NCBI RefSeq assembly: GCF_012927105.1
Contig: NZ_JABBFV010000001.1
Coordinates: 558,001 to 622,000 of the forward strand
Direction of reading: 5' to 3'
DNA: 64,000 nt
From: Sphingobium psychrophilum
GTDB taxonomy: Bacteria; Pseudomonadota; Alphaproteobacteria; Sphingomonadales; Sphingomonadaceae
In this document: piece after piece, positions 10,163 through 17,623 of the stretch
Position numbering within the stretch: position 1 is the first letter of the stretch
Layout: the number at the start of each line of letters is the position of its first letter
The notes under the pieces: model-generated
The model's database searches: none
The model's input: the letters and a program-made list of their open reading frames with translations, nothing else
Told to the model about the DNA's origin: nothing
Position numbers and translations under genes: made by a program

Positions 10163-10726
10163 ATGCTCACGCTGCCCAATTTGCTGACGCTTTCGCGGAT
10201 CGTGACGGTGCCGTTGCTGGTTGCGCTGCTATGGCCGGCGGAACTCGGCGCGCGCTGGACCACCGGCTATGCGCTGGCCTTCGCCCTTTATTGCCTGATG
10301 GGCGTGACCGATTATTTCGACGGCTATCTGGCCCGCGCACAAGGCACGGTGTCGAAGCTGGGCGTATTTCTGGACCCGATCGCTGATAAGATCATGGTCG
10401 GCGCGGTCATCCTGATGCTGGCCGCGACCCGCGACATTGCCGGCATCCATATCGCCGCCGCGATGATCATCCTGCTGCGCGAGATCGCGGTATCGGGCCT
10501 GCGCGAATTTCTGGCGGGGTTGCAGGTGTCGGTGCCGGTATCTCGACTCGCCAAATGGAAGACGACGTTGCAGATCATCGCATTGGGCGCGCTGATCCTG
10601 GCCGGGGCGGTGCCCCATATCCCCTTCGTGCAGACGGTCGGCATAGTGACGTTATGGGCCGCGGCGATGCTGACGCTGGTGACCGGCTGGGACTATCTGC
10701 GCGTCGGCATCAAGCATATGGACTGA
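10163..10726 (+). CDS. pgsA: CDP-diacylglycerol-glycerol-3-phosphate 3-phosphatidyltransferase
   Basis: The 187-residue integral membrane enzyme makes phosphatidylglycerol phosphate, the first committed step to phosphatidylglycerol and cardiolipin. The CDP-alcohol phosphotransferase signature D-x2-DG-x2-AR-x8-G-x3-D-x3-D is complete (from DYFDGYLAR to LDPIAD). The ATG at 10163 gives the expected N terminus MLTLPNLLTLSRI, while the frame stays open 13 codons upstream without resemblance. moaD follows after 6 bases, so it probably leads a pgsA-moaD-moaE transcript. Confidence 0.95.
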   Translation: MLTLPNLLTLSRIVTVPLLVALLWPAELGARWTTGYALAFALYCLMGVTDYFDGYLARAQGTVSKLGVFLDPIADKIMVGAVILMLAATRDIAGIHIAAAMIILLREIAVSGLREFLAGLQVSVPVSRLAKWKTTLQIIALGALILAGAVPHIPFVQTVGIVTLWAAAMLTLVTGWDYLRVGIKHMD

Positions 10727-10732
10727 CCGAAG

Positions 10733-10993
10733 ATGGCGGACCTGACCATCGTCTATTTCGCCTGGGTGCGCGAAGCCATTGGCCGCGACGAGGAACGGGT
10801 CGCGCGGCCCGCGCCAACCGCCAGCGTGGCCGATCTGGTCGCGACGCTGGCTGCTCGAGGTGGCGGCTATGCCGAGGCGCTGGGCGATCCGGCGCGGCTG
10901 CGCGCGGCGATCGACCAGCGTTTCGTGCCGTTGGACACGCCAATCGGCGACGCGCGGGAAGTGGCGCTGTTCCCGCCGGTGACGGGCGGATGA
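10733..10993 (+). CDS. moaD: Molybdopterin synthase small subunit
   Basis: The 86-residue ubiquitin-like sulfur carrier has the required C-terminal Gly-Gly (PPVTGG), which is thiocarboxylated and donates sulfur to precursor Z. It overlaps moaE by 4 bases (ATGA), which keeps the two synthase subunits in step. The rest of the molybdopterin genes are not in the window. Confidence 0.93.
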   Translation: MADLTIVYFAWVREAIGRDEERVARPAPTASVADLVATLAARGGGYAEALGDPARLRAAIDQRFVPLDTPIGDAREVALFPPVTGG

Positions 10994-11433
10994 AACGGGT
11001 TGCCATTCAGGCGGCGGATTTCGATGTGGCCGCCGAACTGGCCGCGCTGGAGGCGCTGGGCGGGGGCGGCGTGGCGAGCTTTATCGGCGTGGTGCGCGGG
11101 GAGGGCGGCCTGATTGCGCTGGAACTGGAACATTATCCGGCGATGACGCAGGTGCAGGTCGACCGGATCGTGGAGGAGGCGCTGGCGCGCTGGCCGCTGC
11201 TGGGCGTCAGCGTGATCCATCGCTTCGGGCGTCTGGTGCCGGGCGCGCGCATCGTGTTCGTCGGCACGGCGTCGCGCCACCGCACCGCTGCGCTGGAAAG
11301 TTGCGCTTTCCTGATCGACTGGATGAAATCCGAAGCGCCCTTCTGGAAGAAAGAGCATTTTGGTGATGGCGCGACTCAATGGGTGGAGGCGCGCGCCGAG
11401 GATGAGCTCAAAGCGAAGGGCTGGAAGAGCTGA
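10990..11433 (+). CDS. moaE: Molybdopterin synthase large subunit
   Basis: The 147-residue partner of MoaD converts cyclic pyranopterin monophosphate to molybdopterin. Family marks are GVASFIGVVRGE near the N terminus, ALELEHYPAM, VIHRFGRLVPG, and the active-site lysine stretch MKSEAPFWKKEHF. Its start overlaps the moaD stop. It ends 17 bases from the convergent oxyR stop. Confidence 0.95.
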   Translation: MKRVAIQAADFDVAAELAALEALGGGGVASFIGVVRGEGGLIALELEHYPAMTQVQVDRIVEEALARWPLLGVSVIHRFGRLVPGARIVFVGTASRHRTAALESCAFLIDWMKSEAPFWKKEHFGDGATQWVEARAEDELKAKGWKS

Positions 11434-11450
11434 CCAACGGCTGTTTGTTT

Positions 11451-12380
11451 TCAAGCCGCTTCGGGTAGTCGGCAATTCAGCGCCGCAGCGTCACGCAAAA
11501 TGCCAGCCAGCAGGTGAAATTCCTTCTCGCGCGGGCTGTTCTTCCGCCACACCAGCGCGATGTCACGCCAGGCGCGTTCCGACTGCAACGGCCGCGCGAC
11601 GATCCGCGTATGCTCCAATATGCCGCTTGCGATCGCCATTTCGGGGATCATCGTCATGCCCAGGCCATTATCGACCATCTGGATCAGCGTGTGCAGCGAC
11701 GTGCCCATCATCGTCGCGCTGGCGCGCAGGTCGGGGCGGTTGCAGGCGGCCAGCGCATGGTCCTTCAGGCAATGGCCGTCCTCCAGCAGTAACAATTTGC
11801 TTTCGTCGATCATGTCGGGGCCGATCCATTCGGGCGGATCGCGGGGTTCGTCATGCGGGAAGGCGACATAGAGCCGGTCCTGAAACAGGATTTCGCTGTC
11901 CACCTCGCCCATGGCGAAGGGCAGGGCCATGAGCACGCAGTCGACATTGCCGTGACGCAGCGATTCGATGCCGGGCTGGGTCGTTTCCTCGCGCAGATAG
12001 AGTTTGAGGTCCGGCCGTTCCGCGCGCAGCCGGGGGAGCAGGCGCGGCAGCAGGAAGGGCGCGATGGTCGGGATCACGCTCATCCGCAATTCGCCGGTCA
12101 ACGGCTTGCCCGACGCTTCGGCGATGGCGACCAGTTCCTCCGCCTCGCGCAACACGCGATGGGCCTTGTCCACGATGCGATCGCCGAGCGCGGTGAAGCG
12201 CACCACCCGGCGGGTGCGTTCGACCAGGGTGACGCCGATCAGCGATTCCAGTTCGCGGATGCCGGCCGACAGGGTCGACTGAGTGACATAGCAACTGTCC
12301 GCCGCCTTGCCGAAATGACCCTGCTCTTTCAGCGCAACCAGATATTGCAACTGTTTGAGCGTGGGCAGGTAACTGGACAT
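11451..12380 (-). CDS. oxyR: Hydrogen-peroxide-sensing LysR regulator
   Basis: The 309-residue LysR-type regulator has an N-terminal winged helix (LKQLQYLVALKEQGHFGKAA, VTQSTLSAGIRELE). Its effector domain carries the OxyR signature LLEDGHCLKDHALAAC. The two cysteines C204 and C213 correspond to the peroxidatic and resolving pair that forms a disulfide on H2O2 exposure. This motif separates OxyR from general LysR proteins. No catalase or ahpC gene adjoins it. The upstream TSUP permease gene points the same way, 39 bases before it, so read-through is possible. Confidence 0.93.
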   Translation of the reverse strand: MSSYLPTLKQLQYLVALKEQGHFGKAADSCYVTQSTLSAGIRELESLIGVTLVERTRRVVRFTALGDRIVDKAHRVLREAEELVAIAEASGKPLTGELRMSVIPTIAPFLLPRLLPRLRAERPDLKLYLREETTQPGIESLRHGNVDCVLMALPFAMGEVDSEILFQDRLYVAFPHDEPRDPPEWIGPDMIDESKLLLLEDGHCLKDHALAACNRPDLRASATMMGTSLHTLIQMVDNGLGMTMIPEMAIASGILEHTRIVARPLQSERAWRDIALVWRKNSPREKEFHLLAGILRDAAALNCRLPEAA

Positions 12381-12419
12381 TTATCGGATTCCTCGATTAG
12401 AAATCCGAATATAAGCGCT

Positions 12420-13193
12420 TTAGCCGATATATCCAAGATACTTCGCTACGCCGAACAGCGAGGTGATGGTCAGGATCACGCCGACTGCGGTGAACAGCAG
12501 GCGGGGGGCGACATGGCGGGCCAGCATTGCGCCGAAGGGAGCGGCGATGACGCCGCCGATCAGCAGGCCCAGCGTGTAGGTGGTGAAGGTTTCCCAGCCC
12601 AGATGGATCAGGAAGGTCAGGCTGATCGACAGGGTCAGGATGAATTCGACCGTGTTGACCGTGCCGATCGTGTGGCGCGGACTGGCCCCCTGGAGCAGCA
12701 GGTTGGACGTCACGATCGGTCCCCAGCCGCCACCGCCGCTGGCATCCATGAAACCGCCGAACAAGCCGAGCGGGCCGACCCATTTGGGATCGCGCGGCTT
12801 GGGCGGCAAATGGAAGCCGCGCCAGATGAGGTAGAAACCGATCGCGGCGAGATAGGCCAGGACGAAGGGCTTGATCACCGCGCCGTCGATATTGGAGAGG
12901 AAATAGGCGCCGCTGACTCCGCCGATGACGCCGGGAATGATGAGTCGCGCGAAAAGTTTCCAGTCGACATTGCGGTGCAGGATATGGCTGATCGCGGACA
13001 CGCCGGTCGTGAAGGTTTCCGCGACATGGACGCTGGCGGACGCACGGCTGGGCGATACGCCCATGGTCAGCAGCAGCGTGCTGGAAATGACGCCATAGGC
13101 CATGCCCAGGGCACCGTCGATGATCTGGGCACCGAAACCGACAAGGATGAAGGGCAGGATTTCGCCGAAATGGGCGATAAAAGTGTCGATCAT
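12420..13193 (-). CDS. TSUP (TauE/SafE) family permease
   Basis: The 257-residue membrane protein has about eight hydrophobic segments. It holds the internal duplication typical of the sulfite exporter TauE/SafE family: [15 protein letters not shown] in the first half and [16 protein letters not shown] in the second. Family members export sulfite, sulfoacetate or related organosulfur anions. A serine acetyltransferase gene diverges from it 170 bases away, which suggests a link to sulfur or cysteine metabolism, but this is inference. Confidence 0.85.
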   Translation of the reverse strand: MIDTFIAHFGEILPFILVGFGAQIIDGALGMAYGVISSTLLLTMGVSPSRASASVHVAETFTTGVSAISHILHRNVDWKLFARLIIPGVIGGVSGAYFLSNIDGAVIKPFVLAYLAAIGFYLIWRGFHLPPKPRDPKWVGPLGLFGGFMDASGGGGWGPIVTSNLLLQGASPRHTIGTVNTVEFILTLSISLTFLIHLGWETFTTYTLGLLIGGVIAAPFGAMLARHVAPRLLFTAVGVILTITSLFGVAKYLGYIG

Positions 13194-13363
13194 CCGCTAC
13201 CCTTTATGGAATTGTCTATCGCCATGATTGGAATATCGCGGGCTGCCAAGCAAGTTTCTATTTGCAGCGAAAAAGCGGGATTAGCGCGCCATCTGGAAAA
13301 GCAGCACGATCTCCCTTATATGCAGCGCTCATAACAAGTCTAGGAACGGTCAGGGACGTCTGG

Positions 13364-14083
13364 ATGGTGCGCAACCTCATTTCCTATCTGGATTCGATCA
13401 AATCCCGCGATCCGGCGCCGCGGTCCCGCGCGGAAATCCTGCTCTACCCCGGCGTTTGGTCGCTGGCCTTCCATCGGGTCGCCCATCGCCTCTATCGCGC
13501 GCGGCTGTTCTTCCTTGCGCGCGCGGTGAACCATTTGTCGCGGTTCCTGACCGGCAACGACATCCATCCGGGCGCGAAGATCGGCAAGCGCTTCTTCATT
13601 GATCATGGTTTCACCGTGATCGGCGAGACGGCCGAGATCGGCGACGATGTCACGCTCTACCAGAATGTCACGCTGGGCGGGACCGATCCTGCGAATGGCA
13701 TCGCCGGCAAGCGTCACCCCACGCTGAACGATGGCGTGATCGTGGGGTCGGGCGCGCAGGTTCTGGGACCGATCAATGTCGGCGCGCGCGCGCGGGTCGG
13801 CGCGAACGCGGTTGTGACGAAGGATGTGGCCGATGGCGCGACCATGGTCGGCATACCGGCGCGCGCGATGCTGATTGACGTGACCGCCTATCAGCGCGAC
13901 TTCATGCCCTATGGCACGCCCTGTTCGGACTGTTTCGACCCGGAAAAGCAGAAGCTGGAAATGCTCCAGTGTGAGGTCGAGCAATTGCAGAAGCGCCTTG
14001 CCGAACTGATGGCGGAGCGCCAGACTCCCGTGATGGGCGCCGATGACGATGCGCCGCTGTTCAAGGAGCGCGGCCGGGCCTGA
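13364..14083 (+). CDS. cysE: Serine O-acetyltransferase
   Basis: The 239-residue left-handed beta-helix acyltransferase makes O-acetylserine, the precursor of cysteine. The catalytic region reads [16 protein letters not shown], with [20 protein letters not shown] after it. The substrate strand VGIPARAM ends the helix. After it comes a charged, coiled-coil-like tail (about residues 190-225, with [16 protein letters not shown]). It belongs to the short EpsC/CysE class. The ATG at 13364 gives [17 protein letters not shown], typical of sphingomonad copies; the frame is open further upstream. It overlaps the next gene by one base. Confidence 0.9.
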   Translation: MVRNLISYLDSIKSRDPAPRSRAEILLYPGVWSLAFHRVAHRLYRARLFFLARAVNHLSRFLTGNDIHPGAKIGKRFFIDHGFTVIGETAEIGDDVTLYQNVTLGGTDPANGIAGKRHPTLNDGVIVGSGAQVLGPINVGARARVGANAVVTKDVADGATMVGIPARAMLIDVTAYQRDFMPYGTPCSDCFDPEKQKLEMLQCEVEQLQKRLAELMAERQTPVMGADDDAPLFKERGRA

Positions 14084-14451
14084 TGAGCAATGTGACGCCG
14101 TTTCCCCATCAAGGAGCGGGGCCAGGAGCAGGACCGGTGCCCAAGGGCGGCCAGGTCGGGTTCGACCGGCTGGAACTGCAACGCATCATGGATTTGTACG
14201 GCCGCATGGTGTCGGCGGGCCATTGGCGTGACTATGCGATGGACATGGGGCAGGAGGCGGCGATTTTCAGTGCCTTCCGCCGTTCCGCCGAGCGGCCCGA
14301 ATATCGGATCGAGAAACGCCCCGCGCTGCGCCATCGGCAGGGCGTGTGGGCGCTGGTCGGGGAAAGTGGCCAGATTTTGAAGCGCGGCCAGGAATTGCAG
14401 GGCGTTCTGGCCCCGGTCGAACGCAAATTGCTGCGGATTGTCGAGGATTGA
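14083..14451 (+). CDS. DUF2794 family protein
   Basis: The 122-residue product matches the DUF2794 family: FDRLELQRIMDLYGRMVSAG, RDYAMDMGQEAAIFSAFRR and a closing GQILKRGQELQGVLAP. The function is unknown. I recall the family as alphaproteobacterial and often close to cysE or quinone genes. Its start shares one base with the cysE stop (TGATG), so translation is probably coupled. A terminator follows. Confidence 0.85.
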   Translation: MSNVTPFPHQGAGPGAGPVPKGGQVGFDRLELQRIMDLYGRMVSAGHWRDYAMDMGQEAAIFSAFRRSAERPEYRIEKRPALRHRQGVWALVGESGQILKRGQELQGVLAPVERKLLRIVED

Positions 14452-14462
14452 CGATCGCTTTA

Positions 14463-14504
14463 GCTGCCCCCTCCGCGATGGGAGGGAGCAGCCCGTCGTC
14501 TTTT
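14463..14504. terminator. Terminator between convergent genes
   Basis: A stem (arms 14463-14474 and 14481-14492, 11 of 12 pairs) with a 6-base loop is followed by a T-rich run at 14496-14504. It stands just after the DUF2794 gene. The T run reaches the stop codon of the opposing gene. Confidence 0.7.
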
Positions 14505-15561
14505 AAGCGACCGCGCGATCCAGATAGGGCAGGCGTTCTGAGAGACGCGGCGGCAGGCCGCCCACAACCAGCGCGCGGGCATGGTGCCAAAGCGCCGACA
14601 GCAGCAGCAGCGCCGACCCGATCACCAGCGCGGTGAGCGCCCAGGACAATTCCACCGCACCGGCCTGGCGGAACAGGCCGTAAAGGGCCAGGAGGACATA
14701 GGCGAGGCCGGAGACGAGCAGCGCCCGCCGATCGATCGCCAGCGCCATCAGGCCGAAGGCGACATACAGCGCGATCACGAGCGCCGCGCGACCGGCGCTG
14801 ATCTCATCGCCTTTCAGCACGCCCAGCAGGTAGAAGAGCGAGTGCGCGATCATTGGAGCGGCGGCCAGGTGCAGCCAGAAGGCGACGTCGGACCGGCGCG
14901 TGGTGCGGGCGCGGTCGCTCATGTCCCACCACATGGCGAGCGCGAAGGTGGCGAGGCCCGCGACGAGCAGTAGCGCGAACGGCAGCGTCGCGCTGCCGGG
15001 CATGGCGGCGACCACAAGACTGACGCCGACGCCTGCCGCCGCCGCCGCGCCGACCGCCACGGTGATCGGCACCATGAAACGCCGCCAGTGCGCCCAGGCC
15101 GCCAGCACGCCCGCGCCAGCCGCGACGCACAGGATCATCGAGGCGAGGCTGTCGCCCGCATCGGGGAAGATCTGCGCGCCCAGCGCACCGACCGCAAAGA
15201 CGATGCCGCCGACAAATCCGCCCAGCAAAAGAATGGAGGGCAGCGCCATGTGCCGGCGACGGGTGAAATATTCGGCCAATCCCCAACTGACCGCAGCGAC
15301 CAGCAGGCCGGCCATGACAGCGGGATGATGGTCCGGCGCGCCGAATCGCAGTCCGTTGCCCAGCCAGCCGACGGCCACCAACAGCAGGACGCTGGCGATC
15401 GCGACGAAGATGTCGTTGAACCCGGACAGCAGCCGGAAATGTTCTTCATCGACCATCGGCGAAGCGCGCTGCGCCGCCACATGATCTCGCAATGCCTGCG
15501 CCGCCTGTGCGGGGATCGCACCCGCCGCTACGGCATCCTGTAGATCGCTCTCGCTATACAT
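14503..15561 (-). CDS. DUF2157-like multi-pass membrane protein
   Basis: The 352-residue product has a soluble N-terminal part (about residues 1-55, SESDLQDAVAAGAIPAQAAQ) and then roughly ten hydrophobic segments. This is the layout of DUF2157/DUF4401-like proteins, whose function is unknown. The ATG at 15561 is chosen because AGGAG lies about 7 bases before it; another ATG 11 codons upstream lacks such a site. A perfect palindrome at 15606-15617 lies 45 bases upstream and may be its operator. The gene stands alone. Confidence 0.7.
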   Translation of the reverse strand: MYSESDLQDAVAAGAIPAQAAQALRDHVAAQRASPMVDEEHFRLLSGFNDIFVAIASVLLLVAVGWLGNGLRFGAPDHHPAVMAGLLVAAVSWGLAEYFTRRRHMALPSILLLGGFVGGIVFAVGALGAQIFPDAGDSLASMILCVAAGAGVLAAWAHWRRFMVPITVAVGAAAAAGVGVSLVVAAMPGSATLPFALLLVAGLATFALAMWWDMSDRARTTRRSDVAFWLHLAAAPMIAHSLFYLLGVLKGDEISAGRAALVIALYVAFGLMALAIDRRALLVSGLAYVLLALYGLFRQAGAVELSWALTALVIGSALLLLSALWHHARALVVGGLPPRLSERLPYLDRAVA

Positions 15562-15605
15562 CGTCCTGCTCCTGGGACCGTCTGGAGGGTGCATAATAGC
15601 ATTGC

Positions 15606-15617
15606 TGTATTAATACA
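15606..15617. promoter_or_regulatory. Palindrome TGTATTAATACA, possible GntR-type operator
   Basis: A perfect 12-base dyad lies between the divergent DUF2157-like and nitronate monooxygenase genes, 45 bases before the former. AT-rich dyads of this form are known as operators of YtrA-type GntR regulators. No such regulator gene is in the window, so the binder is unknown. Confidence 0.45.
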
Positions 15618-15696
15618 TCAACACAGCTTATTTTGGCCTTTTTCCGCAGGTCTAGCGGTGTTAGCGCATGGCCGATAATAAAGGAGAAGATCGATC

Positions 15697-16629
15697 ATGA
15701 CCCTGCCGACATTGCTGAAAGGCCGCCTGTCGCTGCCGCTGATCGGATCGCCGATGTTCATCATCTCGCAACCGGCTCTGGTCATGGCCCAGTGCCGGGC
15801 GGGCATCGTTGGTGCCTTCCCCTCGCTCAATGCGCGCCCATCAGGGCTGTTCGAGGCGTGGTTGCAGCAATTGCAGGCGGAACTGACGGACGCCGACGCG
15901 CCCTTCGCCGTCAACCTGATCGTCCATCGCAGCAATGCGCGGCTGGAGGAGGATCTGGCGCTGTGCGTCAAATATCGCGTGCCGCTGGTCATCACCTCGC
16001 TCGGCGCGCGGGAGGATGTCAATGCGGCGATCCACAGCTATGGCGGCATCGTCCTGCATGATGTCATTGACGACCGATTTGCGCGCAAGGCGATCGAGAA
16101 GGGTGCCGATGGCCTGATCGCGGTCGCCGCCGGGGCGGGCGGCCATGCCGGCACCCTGTCGCCGTTTGCGCTGATCCAGGAAATCCGCCAGTGGTTCGAC
16201 GGGCCGCTGGCGCTGTCGGGATCGATCGCCACCGGGCGCGCCATCGCCGCCGCGCGGATGATGGGGGCGGACCTGGCCTATATGGGGTCGCCCTTCATCG
16301 CCACGGCGGAGGCCAATGCCGATCCGGCCTATAAGCAGATGATCGTCGACAGCCACGCCGCCGACATCGTCTATTCCGACGTCTTCACCGGCGTCCACGG
16401 CAATTATCTGCGCCCCAGCATCGTCGCGTCCGGGCTGGACCCCGACAGCCTGCCCAAGGCGAAGGACATGGATTTCGCGGCGATGACCGGTGGCGACAAA
16501 AAGGCGTGGCGCGACGTATGGGGCTGCGGCCAGGGCATCGGCGCGGTCGACAAGGTGCAGCCGGCCGCCGATTTCGTGGCAGAGCTAAAGGCTGACTACC
16601 GTGCGGCTGTCGCCGGCCTCACCCTCTAG
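15697..16629 (+). CDS. Nitronate monooxygenase family protein
   Basis: The 310-residue FMN-binding TIM barrel belongs to the nitronate monooxygenase (2-nitropropane dioxygenase) family, which oxidises toxic nitronates such as propionate 3-nitronate. Seen are the N-terminal LPLIGSPMFIISQPALV, the glycine-rich VAAGAGGHAG with its conserved histidine, and the phosphate-binding LSGSIATGRAI plus MGADLAYMGSPFIAT. Its last 45 bases overlap the end of the convergent hydrolase gene. It is monocistronic here. Confidence 0.88.
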   Translation: MTLPTLLKGRLSLPLIGSPMFIISQPALVMAQCRAGIVGAFPSLNARPSGLFEAWLQQLQAELTDADAPFAVNLIVHRSNARLEEDLALCVKYRVPLVITSLGAREDVNAAIHSYGGIVLHDVIDDRFARKAIEKGADGLIAVAAGAGGHAGTLSPFALIQEIRQWFDGPLALSGSIATGRAIAAARMMGADLAYMGSPFIATAEANADPAYKQMIVDSHAADIVYSDVFTGVHGNYLRPSIVASGLDPDSLPKAKDMDFAAMTGGDKKAWRDVWGCGQGIGAVDKVQPAADFVAELKADYRAAVAGLTL

Positions 16630-17502
16630 AAACCCGCGCAGTTCGCCGATGAAACGGTCAAACTGGTCATGGTGCAGCCAGTGGCCGGCATCGGCGAACT
16701 CGACCAGCCGGGCGTCGCTGAAATGGCGGATGCGGCCGTCCTTTTCCGGGTTAGATGCCCAGCTGTCCTGCCCCAGGCAGAGCAGGGTTGGGCAACTGAT
16801 CCGCTTCCAGAAGTCGGGCAGTTCCTCATCGGTGGCCGCCTGGGGTGCCAAGCCTTTGAGATAAGGATCGAATTTCCAGCCATAGCTGCCGTCTTCGTTG
16901 CGATTGACGCCGTGGCTGGTCAGGTGCAGCGCCTGTTCGACCGTCAGATGCTCGTTGCGTTCGCGCATCCGGCCGATCGCCGCCTCGATCGTGGGATAAC
17001 GCCGCGGCGTGCGGCGGGCGCTGTCGCGGCGGGTGTCGATCCATTCGCGCCAGACGTCCGGCACCAGGCGTTCGGCCTTGTCCTTCAGGCGGTCGGGGGA
17101 AAGGCCAAGCCCTTCGATCGCGACGAGCTTGCGCAGCTTGTCGGGGAACAGGCCCGCATAGCGCAGGCTGATCGCACCGCCGAGCGAATGGCCCACGATC
17201 GTTACCGGCGACCGGTCGAGCAGGTCGACCAGTTGCGCCAGGTCATAGACGAAATTGGCCATCATATAGGAGCCGTCGGGCGACCAGTCGCTGTCGCCAT
17301 GGCCGCGCAGATCGAGCGCGATGACATGATAATCCCGCGCCAACGCCCGCGCCGTCCAGTCCCAGCTGCGGGCATGGTCAAAGCCGCCATGCACCAGGAT
17401 CAGCGTGGGAGCGGATGTATTGCCCCAGTCGAGATAATGGAGCCGGGTCCGCAGCGACGTGAAGAAATGCGAAGTCGGGGTCGGCGCGGTGGGGATGTCC
17501 AT
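16585..17502 (-). CDS. Alpha/beta hydrolase
   Basis: An alpha/beta-hydrolase-fold enzyme of about 305 residues. It has the oxyanion-hole motif LVHGGFDHARSWDW, the nucleophile elbow GHSLGG, an acid in LCLGQDSW, and the catalytic histidine in ADAGHWLHHDQ. The substrate cannot be told. I take the ATG at 17502 (MDIPTAPTPTSHFF) because homology-like sequence begins near it; ATGs at 17538 and 17562 are open too. The 3' end overlaps the nitronate monooxygenase gene by 45 bases in the opposite direction. Confidence 0.85.
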   Translation of the reverse strand: MDIPTAPTPTSHFFTSLRTRLHYLDWGNTSAPTLILVHGGFDHARSWDWTARALARDYHVIALDLRGHGDSDWSPDGSYMMANFVYDLAQLVDLLDRSPVTIVGHSLGGAISLRYAGLFPDKLRKLVAIEGLGLSPDRLKDKAERLVPDVWREWIDTRRDSARRTPRRYPTIEAAIGRMRERNEHLTVEQALHLTSHGVNRNEDGSYGWKFDPYLKGLAPQAATDEELPDFWKRISCPTLLCLGQDSWASNPEKDGRIRHFSDARLVEFADAGHWLHHDQFDRFIGELRGFLEGEAGDSRTVVSL

Positions 17503-17623
17503 GCGATCCTGCAGGCTGGGAACAGATATGGTCCCCATCAGCGAAGTGCACCGATGTTGCAAGCAAAGAGCGACGAAAAATGCCGCTTTTCCAATATTTC
17601 TGCCGGACTTTTCGAAAGTCGGT

